Source: Hirsutella rhossiliensis
Lineage: Eukaryota; Ascomycota; Sordariomycetes; Hypocreales; Ophiocordycipitaceae
Reading direction: 5' to 3'
Assembly (NCBI RefSeq): GCF_020360975.1
Contig: NW_025408670.1
Coordinates: 2,914,001 to 2,978,000, forward strand
DNA: 64,000 nucleotides
Under the pieces are notes generated by a model. That model saw only the letters and a list, made by a program, of their open reading frames with translations, had not been told where the DNA came from and did not search any database. Position 1 is the stretch's first letter, and each line of letters begins with the position of its first letter. Positions 1 through 9,512 of this stretch are shown here, one piece after another. Position numbers and translations under genes: made by a program.

Positions 1-3000
1 TTAAAGATGTTCAAAACTGGGAGGAATAGGGTTAGGCATGCACCTGCTCGACCTCGGCATCTCCCGTAGGCCTCCAAAGCTCTTGAATACCGTATCTTTT
101 GACTGCGAGTGCCATTTCAACGTGACGAACAACGAGGTTAAAGACAAAGGTAAGATGAACAGGTTCAGGAATACAAGTAATAGTGGGGTGAGAGAAAGAC
201 GATCCTCTGGTCTCCTACCGCACTGGCGGGCGAGTCGTTCCTCCTATAGTTGCCGAAAGCGCATGCTCTCGGAGACCAGCTGACGCGGAATTTCTCTTAC
301 CAACGGCTACACGAATAGTCACCGAGGGAGCCTCGGAGTCCAGCTGGGCTGCGTGGACTGGTCTAATCACTTGGGGACCACAAGGCGGCTATGCATCACA
401 CGGATCACCTTAACTGGCGTCAAGCGGAAACGAATCTTCCCAGCCGATTCCGTCAAGCTCTCGCTTTTCCAAGCGTACGGGGCGGAAGTCGTCTGCGAGT
501 TTACGTACTGCGAGAAAACGACCATCTCCCACAGTTGTCGCCCTAAGGCCCTCCCCCGGTCGGCAGAACAGTTGTTCGGATAGCCTCGCAGTTGTTAAGG
601 GGAACCGATAGGTACAGTTGCAGGGCCAGAAGCAATACGGCTAAATCCTTCTCTCCATACACAGATAGATATGTAACAGACTCACTTTCTTTAATCACAC
701 AACTCAGAAACGGCATTTGGCAATCTGCTCCCTGGTTGGGCTTGCCGAATCATCCATTACGGAGACCGTCTCACGTCGAAGCCTGTCAAGCACAGCCGGG
801 TGGCGCACCAGAAGCCAGTTGTCAGATTGTCAGCTCATGGCAGTAGAAGGGCTCCAGAAACGCGGAAGCAAATAACTCAAGGACTCACATGCACCATAAA
901 AGACAGCAAGCGGTTGAATCACGCCCCGCAAGAAGAACGTTCAACGGCTGGTCGTGAAGCCGGATGTCCGACTCGGACTAGGTGGTAATTTGGTCAATAA
1001 ACATAAATGAACCGTCACCCAGGGCGGGTCGAGACTTCAGTTAACTCCTTGTGAACCCATTCTCTTTGATTCACAGTCAGAAACAGGGTACTGCTAGGAA
1101 GGCCAACCTGCAAGTAATATATATCCGCCCTTTCCATCGTCCTCTACTGACCTGGCAGTGTTACCCATCCGAACCGTTGCATCGACGTGGTTTTCCGAGA
1201 TTTGGAAGCTCGCCGTAGAATCGGACGATGGGCCCGTCTCAGACAGTGAGCCTAGCAACAGTCGACTAGCCCACGTGTACTCTTACGAAATCTTATGAGT
1301 GCGTGTAACACAAGCAGCTATGATATAAGACCTACGTCTCGTTGAAGAATCCTGATGCACCAGCCGCAAAGCGTCAGCAGATGCAATACTATTCTCCGTT
1401 CAAACGATAGATACGTCTGTCTAAAGAAAAGAATTCTAGCAAACAGGACAGGGGACGAGTGTGCCAGATAACAGCGGGATTTGCTTCCTTAAAGAGTGAC
1501 ATTCGTGACCCGCGGCAATTTTGGCACGCGCAGCGGTTTAAATACACTGGGCTCTCGCGCACGGCCGCGGACTTTATGACAGTCCAAGCGATGAGCGCCA
1601 AGTTCAAGAGGCTGCTCTCGGCGGCAGGTCGCATGCCGACGCCTCTTTGGACTTAGCTGGAGGCGAGCATGGTTGCTGATTGGCAAGTGCTGTGGTCATG
1701 GCTGCAGGCGAGTATCGTGGAGGAAGTCAACGCAATGCTTTTAAACACGGCAGGCAAAGCAATAGCCGAGCAGGCGATGGAAAATAATGTTACAGGAGCA
1801 TGGCTTTGAGATTTGCCATTGCAGATGCGAGAGGGAGAGGCAGGCTGGGAGTAGAGATGGTTGAGGTTGTCGGCTCTTCTAAGACAGCGATCAAAGGGCC
1901 GACATGATATATATATATATATGGAGCATGGGAAGCTCTTCAATCATCAACGCAACGCCAACCAGCTTAACAAGAGAACAAGCCTCACTATGTCGAGGTC
2001 TACCTGCGTATTATGGTCGAGGTACGATTCGCGTCGCCTGTACATTTATCGCTTCACGCTCGTTCCTCCAAGTCACGCTCGTCCCTCCCCCCCACACTTC
2101 GCGAAGCGTGGCTGGATTTCGTAGGTCTCGAGGATATCTCTTGGCAAGAGGCGCAACAGGAGGAGCTGAAAGGAGGTGCAGGGAGCTGAGGAGGGGAGGA
2201 GAGGGAAGAGAGGGGAAGCGGAGGTGGCGATAGCATCTATAGAGAATTTTTATACTTACGCGAATGCTTTAGCGATATCAGGGCATGCAATAAGCAAGAG
2301 GCTCGACGGACCTATAAGGTCTTGCCAGTGCCGAATTACCTACCTTTTATGCGAGAGGTTGTCTTTATTATTCCTTGACTTTGGGTCCACGCCTTGGGCG
2401 ATGAGGTACTGATTTAAGGCGAGCGTGCTGTTTTGCTTGCGACTTGTCTCTTCTCCACTGCGCTTTTGGCTCTAAAGTCGGTTCTCCAAAGAGTCTAGAA
2501 AGTTGGCCAGCTACAAGTAGCCGAACCTAGCTGGCAAAGGCCTTTGACCACATATGGCGCCCTCCAAAGGGTTGACGGCCATACACTCCACGGAGCACGG
2601 TCTGGACCATAGAGCAGTTGAGACTTGAGACGACCTGTGAGCGGCAGGTCTATCGTGCCGATGTACCATAAGCAAAAGTGATGCGCCAGATTGACTATTA
2701 TGTTCAACTGCACTATATAAATCTTACACGACCTTTGACCTGACTGTTCCGGAGAGGATCAAGGCAATGGGGCAGCAGACGGGCAGAAAAGGGGCAGGCT
2801 GCAGGGCCACGAGCGGTAGACAGACCCCAGCGCATCAGCGGATATGATCAACAAGCATAGAGTCGGATCATTGGACCATGAATGCAAATATATATAAGAG
2901 TCGTTTGTTACTCTGCTAGTGATTTTTTTCTCGCGATGCTCTGCAAATAAGACAACTCACTTCCCAGCTCGTCTATTGTTTTCTCTCTGCCTATCACCCG

Positions 3001-3006
3001 TCACCG
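1..3006. other. Intergenic / degenerate region, no supported gene
   Basis: No open frame here has a recognisable motif or plausible composition; the longest are about 80-110 codons and overlap on both strands. The stretch has an (AT)n run near 1905-1921, a G/A-rich tract near 2150-2230 and scattered AT-rich patches that could be old, mutated repeats. I could not assign any of it to a transposon family. The last 100 bases are the promoter and leader of the gene starting at 3007. Confidence 0.5.
2889..2895 (+). promoter_or_regulatory. TATA-like box upstream of the 3007 gene
   Basis: TATATAA lies 112 bp upstream of the ATG at 3007 and is followed by a C/T-rich leader (about 2960-3006), the usual layout of a filamentous fungal promoter. 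The assignment is by position and sequence only. Confidence 0.4.
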
Positions 3007-3621
3007 ATGAAATCGTCCAGCTTGAGCGGTGATTGCAGGGCCTGCGGCCATGGGAACAATGTGCATGAGAAGGAAACTTGCGCTGCCAAAGGCTGTCGGA
3101 AGAAGATCAAAGTTTGCGGTTCCACCCTCCACTACATACCTTCAGCCTTGGTGCCTAATCACACTGGCTGGGTTGTCTGTAAGCCTTGCCCGGAACACGG
3201 TCGGAAGGGCAAGCATGTGGACTACAGTAGCTATCCTGTTGTCGATAAGGACCGAGAGGGAAACATCATCGTCGTTCTGGAAGGGATCGAAACCGACTAC
3301 CAGGAGGAACATTCGTCTTTAACTACGAGTGTCGAGTATTCTTTGGCAGAACTTACGGTCGACGACAGCAGTCATGGGGCTTCATCAAGTTCTCGAGATG
3401 CAAATGCGCCCTCGGCAATCGAAGTAGAAGTCTACTACAAGAGAGGATATTTCCGTTTCGAACACTCCAGCAAGGAAGTCAAAACGAAGCCAGAAGAATG
3501 GACTACATACGAAACCGTTGACTCTCTTTGCTATCTGTTCAAGAATGGCAATACCGGTCAAACCTTTTATACTTTTACGTGGCCGAGTGGAGAAGAGTGT
3601 GGATCTAGCAAATCCAAGTAA
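3007..3621 (+). CDS. Small cysteine-rich protein of unknown function
   Basis: A single-exon open frame of 204 codons starts at an ATG after a pyrimidine-rich leader. The first 65 residues are rich in Cys and His: Cys10, Cys13, His15, His20, Cys25, Cys30, Cys37, then Cys58, Cys61 and His64. The CxxC pairs suggest a small metal-binding, probably zinc, fold, but the spacing is not a family I can name. The remainder is hydrophilic and acidic in the middle (about residues 80-140), with a Ser-rich stretch and one further Cys near the end. There is no signal peptide or membrane segment, so a cytosolic or nuclear protein is more likely than a secreted effector. No neighbour suggests a pathway. Natural amino-acid composition and promoter layout support a real gene; the function is unknown. 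Confidence 0.6.
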   Translation: MKSSSLSGDCRACGHGNNVHEKETCAAKGCRKKIKVCGSTLHYIPSALVPNHTGWVVCKPCPEHGRKGKHVDYSSYPVVDKDREGNIIVVLEGIETDYQEEHSSLTTSVEYSLAELTVDDSSHGASSSSRDANAPSAIEVEVYYKRGYFRFEHSSKEVKTKPEEWTTYETVDSLCYLFKNGNTGQTFYTFTWPSGEECGSSKSK

Positions 3622-4823
3622 CAGGTACTCGAGGAAGAGGTAAGGCGCCCGTCAACGTATGTGTGTGGTCGGAGCATCTTTGATGAAATAAACATGCGAC
3701 ATGTTTTCACGAGTCTAAGTTGCTGATGGTTGGCATTATAGCTACAAGCCGCGGGCTATTGCTAACCACGTTTCTCTATGACACCAACATGCACGTTCCC
3801 CGGGTGCCTTAGCCAGCATACTTGGAGTGCACCTTCGCTGGTCTCCTGGGTCGACACGAAGACCCAGCAACCGAGTAAGCGCACATAGCTGTTGAATGAG
3901 TGGTTTTGGAAAGTCGTGTGGACACTTCGGGGCCGAATTTGATCATAGTTGGTCGGCAGATATTACGTATGAATAACAGCTCACCACCAAAAAGTTGCAC
4001 TTGGATCATTTTCAAGGAGCCCGCAAGGCGTTGAAATCAGCCCAACTAGTCTTTCCATAGATTAAGGTGAATTACATGAAGGTGCGGCGCCATCCGGGGG
4101 TGGGGGCGGGTAAAGTTGGCCAAACCCTCAGGCCTCAACCATGCTCCACACTCCCCCTCTCCCCTTTCCCCTCCCTTCCCCGTATCTGGGGCCGGGCTAC
4201 GTATCCGTAAAAGATATACCTGGCTTTCCCTTTGCCCCTGGTTCCGTCGACGAACGGCAATCCGACAGTCTTGTATCACTCCATCCTCCAAGAAGAAAAA
4301 GATCAGCTCTCTCCATCGCGATCCTCCTGCTCTTTATCAGACACCTCACTTCATCCCACCTCGGGCATTATAGGAGGAGCACAGCTTAGTCTCTACCTGT
4401 CCGCATTCGCAGTACTTCGACTCGACCGCACCAGTCTGAGCGCTGTCGTTAAGTCGACTGTTATATGCTTCTGCGGCAGTGCTTTGTTTAGGACAATGGT
4501 GTACCTGGCTCGCGTCCAGCAGATGCACGTCACAGGGGACCAAGACACCACACGGAGGACACGTAAAGCCTCTTAATTGGCCAAGGTCTTTTGCCTCGCA
4601 TCTGATTGGTTATTCAGTCCGTAAACCCCATATCCGAGGTTCTCCTCACCCACCTGGTCAGAGACAAGACCCGAAACGCCCGCCCTGCTGACGTTCTGAC
4701 GCCCTTCTCGCTGACCTCTTGACAGCGCTGACGCTCGTTTGCCCAAGCTCTAGCTTCTTTTCTTGTATCACTTCCCACTTATTCACGATTTCCCTCAGGT
4801 ATTACCTTGTCTCTGAAGAAATC
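3622..4823. other. Intergenic, no gene seen
   Basis: Only short overlapping frames are present. A C/T-rich stretch at about 4150-4200 and pyrimidine-rich segments near 4740-4800 look like promoter or leader material. I see no RNA gene and no repeat. Confidence 0.5.
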
Positions 4824-5378
4824 ATGTCCTTTCAGCTCTACAAGAATGACGATGCCGCTCTGTTTGGCGTGGGATACGACATGAAAACACAATCAGAGAG
4901 AATCCAGGCTGCAGATTGCTTCCATCATGTGCGAAGAGAAATGGAAAAGAAAAAATCGAGACTGGCTTCACTCACCGCAAGAGATTTTAAAAGACATACA
5001 ACGCAATTTCGGGAGAATGTCACGAAATCTCTAACCGAGGAGAGCAGTCTGCACCGTCAACTTCTTCTGCCTCTTGCTAAATGGAAGCTATTCGCGCAGC
5101 TACCTTCCAGTGACTCCTCCCGTTCAATACATCCCTACAGAGTTGCTCCTCAATGGTCTGTCTCCCATGCCTTGCCTCTCCACGCAGCGTCACTGTGCCT
5201 CTCAATTGTGCTTGGCAAAAAAAAAATTGCTCAAGTTACCATGAGTGACCATTTGATCCACGGTGTCGCGCGTCAAGAATGGGCCTTACAGGGGGATATG
5301 GTCCGCGCGGGCTCGAAAACAAAAACGCAAAAGCGCTCCCTGAAAGAAACAAATGTTGCTCTCACCACCACCACATAA
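4824..5378 (+). CDS. Possible small hypothetical protein
   Basis: From the ATG at 4824 an open frame of about 184 codons begins MSFQLYKNDDAALFGVGYD. The first 80 residues look protein-like (charged, helical, with an EMEKKKSRLASL-type segment). The remainder, after about residue 90, is Ser/Leu-rich and less convincing, so the real product may be shorter or spliced. The frame is open further upstream, but without an ATG. A short pyrimidine-rich leader precedes the start. I recognise no domain. It lies just upstream of the frameshifted gene at 5445 on the same strand, with no sign of a functional link. It may be a chance open frame. Confidence 0.3.
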   Translation: MSFQLYKNDDAALFGVGYDMKTQSERIQAADCFHHVRREMEKKKSRLASLTARDFKRHTTQFRENVTKSLTEESSLHRQLLLPLAKWKLFAQLPSSDSSRSIHPYRVAPQWSVSHALPLHAASLCLSIVLGKKKIAQVTMSDHLIHGVARQEWALQGDMVRAGSKTKTQKRSLKETNVALTTTT

Positions 5379-5444
5379 TGCCATGCGCACAAGCATTGCA
5401 GAATCTCGGTTCGCTGCATTCTAACCGATTTAATCCCCCCGAAA

Positions 5445-7277
5445 ATGGAAGATGCCCTTCGGCCGAGTGACGCCGTCTACAAAGCTTTTTATGAGAGAGG
5501 CTAGAGGACCTGGTTCGCCTTATGGAAGCAAGCTTGTCAAGACCGGCGACTTCCCTCGCCCTGCCTTGCCGCGGATAGTCTTTTCCCTGAACATCCCTTC
5601 CTTCCCGTCGGGTTGGATCTCGACGACTCCGGCTTATTAACGGCTATATCTACCTGGGAGCCCGCCATCGGACCCTGTGACATGCCCTCCTTTGAGCAGC
5701 GCTTTCAGATGAATCCATCCATTGGGAAATCTACAAAGGTACTGATCACCAACGACCCGAACGTCGGATTCCCCAAATGGTTCGGAAACAGGGGGAATCA
5801 CCTCGCTGTGCTGATGCTTGGATGGGCCTATGCCTTGTCTGCGCGTTGGACCGTCATCATTCCCCGCGCGGCCCCGATCGAGTATACCGGCATTCAGGCC
5901 AGGTGGGCAGGCGACCAGTCCCATGCATCGGAGGACACAACAACCATTGTTGTGGAACTGCGTGTCGTGAATGACGACGCCGCGCGCTGGTGGGCCGCGG
6001 TTCTCGCCCCCGGGGCAGGCTGGAAAGCCTCGATCCCCCACGAACGCTACCAACTTTTGTCGCCCTGGACCGTGACGTTGGAGTCGATGCCTGCCATGCT
6101 TCTATCTGGCACCTCAAAAAACGCAGCCCATTCTTCGCGATTCCCTCCGTCTTTCGAGGCTGCTGTGCGTTACATCGAAGAATATTCGGCCCTTCATTCG
6201 GCCAAGGATCAGAATCGCGCAGCTCTGGCAGCGGCCCTTCTCCTTCCTTTGGCCAATCTCGACTGCAGAAGGGTCTCGCTTCCGCCGCCCCAGATGTGTT
6301 ATGGGGGAGCCTCGAGCATGGCCTCGCCGATTCCGATCTGGGGTCAAGATCTTCGGCAACTGGATAGGCTGCTAACGCTCAGCTGCAACTCTTGGGGTAT
6401 GAAGTCCATTCTGGGCAGTCTCTTCTACGAACCTGAAATACCATGCAATGTATGTGGAGCATGGTTACAAGGCACAATTGCCGTTCTGCAGTCCGAGTAC
6501 GCCCAGGACCTTCATATACTTGCCTGCATGTTCTTTATTCGAGGCCCCCGTCTCAGCTTCCTCTGGCTCGGGGCCATGATTACCGGTGCCCACAAGAGCT
6601 TTTTGAGGAATCTTCATGGGCTCCTCGGCCTTAACCGAATTGACCTCCACGAGGCAGCTTGGACAGGAACTGTCCTGTCATTCATTCAGGAGCCAGTCTC
6701 TTACCTCCCCAACGAGACAAACTCTATCACTCGTGCTGATGAATGCAGATTGGAGTACCTCTGTCAAGGCGCCTACAAGGAGAGATCTCCTCCAATCTAC
6801 CCATACCCTCCACCGGGCGCAACAGCCATCGAGGATTTGAACCTTGATGTCCGAACTCATGCGCTGTGCCCAGGCAAGCATGGGCTAAGGTTCTCAAAGA
6901 TCAGATGGACTTGCGTTGGCGGAAGAAATGAAATCCAAGAAGCAGAGAACATTTGCACCTTATCCCGCGACACGACAAACCTACCTTGGCCAGATACAGG
7001 CGAAGCTGCATTTGTGCCTGATTGCCATCGATTGCATCCAAGAATGGACCTTTCTGACATGGTCACGCGCAATGTCTTCATGTGGATGCGAGAGATCGAC
7101 GGCTTTCCCATCGCAGAGCGAGCCATCTACCACCATGAATGGCTGGACGTATCCGAGTCATATGACGAGAGACTTCATCCTGAAGGCGATGGGAGATCCA
7201 CACCAGGTTGGAATGTGCCTGTTAGTGTAGGCTCATGGATTTCGAAGAGTCTAACCACGCGCTGCCATTCTCGTTGA
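5445..7277 (+). pseudogene. Large protein of an unnamed fungal family, 5' end frameshifted
   Basis: A long frame is open to the TGA ending at 7277 (about 550 codons from 5613), but it has no ATG before about 5682. Coding sequence clearly continues upstream in other frames. An ATG at 5445 opens MEDALRPSDAVYKAFYER in one frame. The text moves to a second frame near 5497-5503 (ERLEDLVRLMEASL) and to the main frame near 5565-5575 (ADSLFPEHPFLPVGLDL). Two small indels therefore break the first 60 codons, unless they are assembly errors. The body is Trp-rich with hydrophobic segments (for example LAVLMLGWAYAL and a second near residue 300 of the frame), and resembles large uncharacterised proteins common in Hypocreales. 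I know of no assigned activity. The long intact body suggests recent inactivation or reinitiation at an internal Met. Confidence 0.55.
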
Positions 7278-7499
7278 TGTATGCGAATAATTCAAGCATG
7301 TTAATGGAATTATAAACCGTACTTGGGAAGTGGATTCAGATGCAATCCCCCCTCACTTGCGGTTGTGAATTGGAGGGCCATACCTAGTCTCTTCGCCTTT
7401 TCACCTCTAAACTACACGTCTCTAATTTTTATTTTTATTTTTGCGAACCCATCCGTGCTGGTAATAAAAACATCCCTTTGTCTATGCGCATAAACCCAA

Positions 7500-8060
7500 G
7501 GGCCTCCACCGTGACCCTCACTGCACCGTCGACGCGTGTAGAGCCAAGGACCAGGAATGGAGCAAGGCCGAAGTCGGAGAGATCCGACAGGTCATTGAAA
7601 CGAGATGGGTTTGAAGGACGAACAGGACACCTGGCGATATGCAGCTATAGTCAAGGGTGCTAAGAACACCGGCGCATTAGAATTGTCTGCAGAGATAGGA
7701 CAGAACTAAGGCTCAATAAAGAAGCAGCGGAGAAGACAGCCGTGGCCGGGTCAGGGCTCATGAGAGACCAGCTCTACCCGGTGAAAGTTGACAACGCCAA
7801 CCGAGTTAGAGTGCTAGTTGCAGATGGGAACATTCTACCCTGGGCAGTCGAGGCACCAGATGCTCAGAATAATGCTAAGATCGCCAAGATGGTATGGCCT
7901 GGTGGCGAAGAGTCGGGCGAGGCGTACGGATCCATGGCCATCTACTTAAATAAGGGTACTGATGCCAAAGGGCTTCTGAAATGGCTCTATTTCGACCTCG
8001 CAGGAGAGTTGGCGAGCACTTGCGTCCTTAAGCCACGCATGGGACCCCTGCAATGCCACA
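7500..8060 (+). mobile_element. Remnant of a Tad-like LINE ORF1 (gag-like)
   Basis: Three frames carry the conserved part of the gag-like protein of fungal non-LTR retrotransposons. The segments are VGEIRQVIETRW near 7575-7610, KDEQDTWRYAAIVKGAKNT near 7615-7672, and then RIRIVCRDR and RDQLYPVKVDNAN through AKIAKM, EAYGSMAIYLNKGTDAKG and a final GPLQCHN, which is the start of the zinc knuckle (usually GPxQCYNC). At least two frameshifts and the loss of everything after the first knuckle Cys make it dead. At about 8060 the similarity stops and a minus-strand polyketide synthase fragment starts. The identification rests on my recall of the family motifs. Confidence 0.7.
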
Positions 8061-8610
8061 ACTGGCTCATCGTAGTCGAGAAGAGAGACAACAGTCTTGC
8101 CGCTCGCCTCTGCAACTGCTTTTGTCATGTCTTTTACAGCCACGTCATGTCCAATATGCTAGAAATGACGGCAAATATCCGAGGCATCTTTATCGAGCCC
8201 CTATAGCGGGCCGTGACGACTACTACTATATCCTTGTCAATGTCCAAAACCTTATACTCAACGCGAGACTTCCGGTCGTGGAGGGTGTTCTTGGCATTCT
8301 CAAACCACCCGGCAGAGATGTCAGTGAAGGTCCAGTGTGAGAAGCTGGGAGGAGACATTTCGCTGTCCTTGCCAAGCTGATTCAGGACTGGCAAAGTGGT
8401 GGAAGCGGTTCCCGCGCCAATTTCGATGATGCGCCATCCTGGTTGCTTGTGTGCCTTGAGGTCGAACCAGGACTTCAAAAGCCGCATGTTGATGTGGATC
8501 CCATAGGCCTCTCGGTAGAACTTTGAGAAGTTCTCGTTTTCCATGAGGGACGCAATAGGGGACGTCACTTTGGCGAAGAGCGCGCCAAAAGACCGGAAGA
8601 CATGGAGGCT
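8060..8610 (-). pseudogene. Fragment of a highly reducing polyketide synthase (methyltransferase region)
   Basis: Read on the minus strand, about 8600-8230 encodes the C-methyltransferase domain of an iterative type I PKS. The SAM-binding motif is IIEIGAGTASTTLPVL, followed by FTDISAGWFENA and EYKVLDIDKD. Similarity ends near 8229, just where a PKS would continue with the VLHAT motif. Between 8143 and 8060 another frame reads AVKDMTKAVAEASGK and TVVSLLDYDEPVV, which resembles the linker after the methyltransferase domain; this second piece is tentative. No KS, AT, ACP or KR domains are nearby, so this is an isolated internal fragment of roughly 0.5 kb with an internal deletion. It abuts the LINE gag remnant in opposite orientation. 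Confidence 0.65.
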
Positions 8611-9512
8611 ATTGAACGACATAAATTGTAGTATTGGGTGCGTTAGGAGCATGGAACTAGATGAGGGAGCCTTCCAATGGTCTCGAACTCTTGTATCCCT
8701 ATGCAAGCCCATATACATAAGAGTAGCAAGGCAAATAAATACCTCTGCAAGATAAGTATTACTCCAACTACACTCTCGTGAATAGCGCTGCTTTGGACCC
8801 CTTGGACCCGACTGAGGGCCTGTATTCGTGTACCTAACCCGTCTTTCTACTAGGAAGATAGGTATAAATTGCTGGAAAAGTAACAGCGGCGTTGGTAGAA
8901 GAGGTTGGACTTGAGGCTAAGGCTCGGGTACGTGGAAAGGGGTGCATTCGGGGCCCCGTTTGGGCTCGGTCGGACCGTGCAGTCAATTGGCTGCTCGCGC
9001 TGACAGTGGTTACGACTGAAAAGGGTTTCTTCGAAGCCATTCACGGCTGGAATAGCTTCCTGCGAAGTTTGAGAATCTTGTTGCGAAGCCATAAGAGTTT
9101 TTAGAGTATTAATTATAGCTGCTGAAGGTATTGCTGATTGCTGCGCGCCCTTAAATGTGTAAGTTATCCTAGCCAAGGAACGTTGAAAATTAGCAATGAG
9201 GTCCACGACCGTCGCTTCGCTTTGCAAGCCAATTGATCCCGCTGGGGTTCCCGAGTTATTCTCGCGCTATCCTGCTGTCATCAACATCAATGCTAGGGAA
9301 GTCGAAAATGCCCTCCCGAGACCTCAACGATGAAGCTTTTGAGCCTAATTCGAGGAACGACGTCGGGCGATTATAGTATAAAATAACTTTACGTTTAAAA
9401 AAGAGGATGCTAACTAAATCAGAATAGATTTCTATTCTAAATCTTATTTCTCGCATCCGCGCAAGCCCGAATAGTCGTCCATGTCCGCTCGAGCATAGCC
9501 TTGATATCGGCG
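8611..9512. other. Non-coding stretch between the PKS fragment and the peroxidase gene
   Basis: No gene is supported. A minus-strand frame (9227 to 8850) of about 125 codons has natural-looking text at its start (SEATVVDLIANFQRSLARI) but lacks an ATG, and its end is low quality. It may be a retroelement remnant. 9330-9470 is AT-rich. The 3' untranslated region of the peroxidase gene should lie here. Confidence 0.4.

Noticed and set aside
28..37. Telomere-like AGGGTTAGG near the window start
   Set aside because: Only one unit is present and no tandem TTAGGG array follows, so it does not mark a chromosome end.
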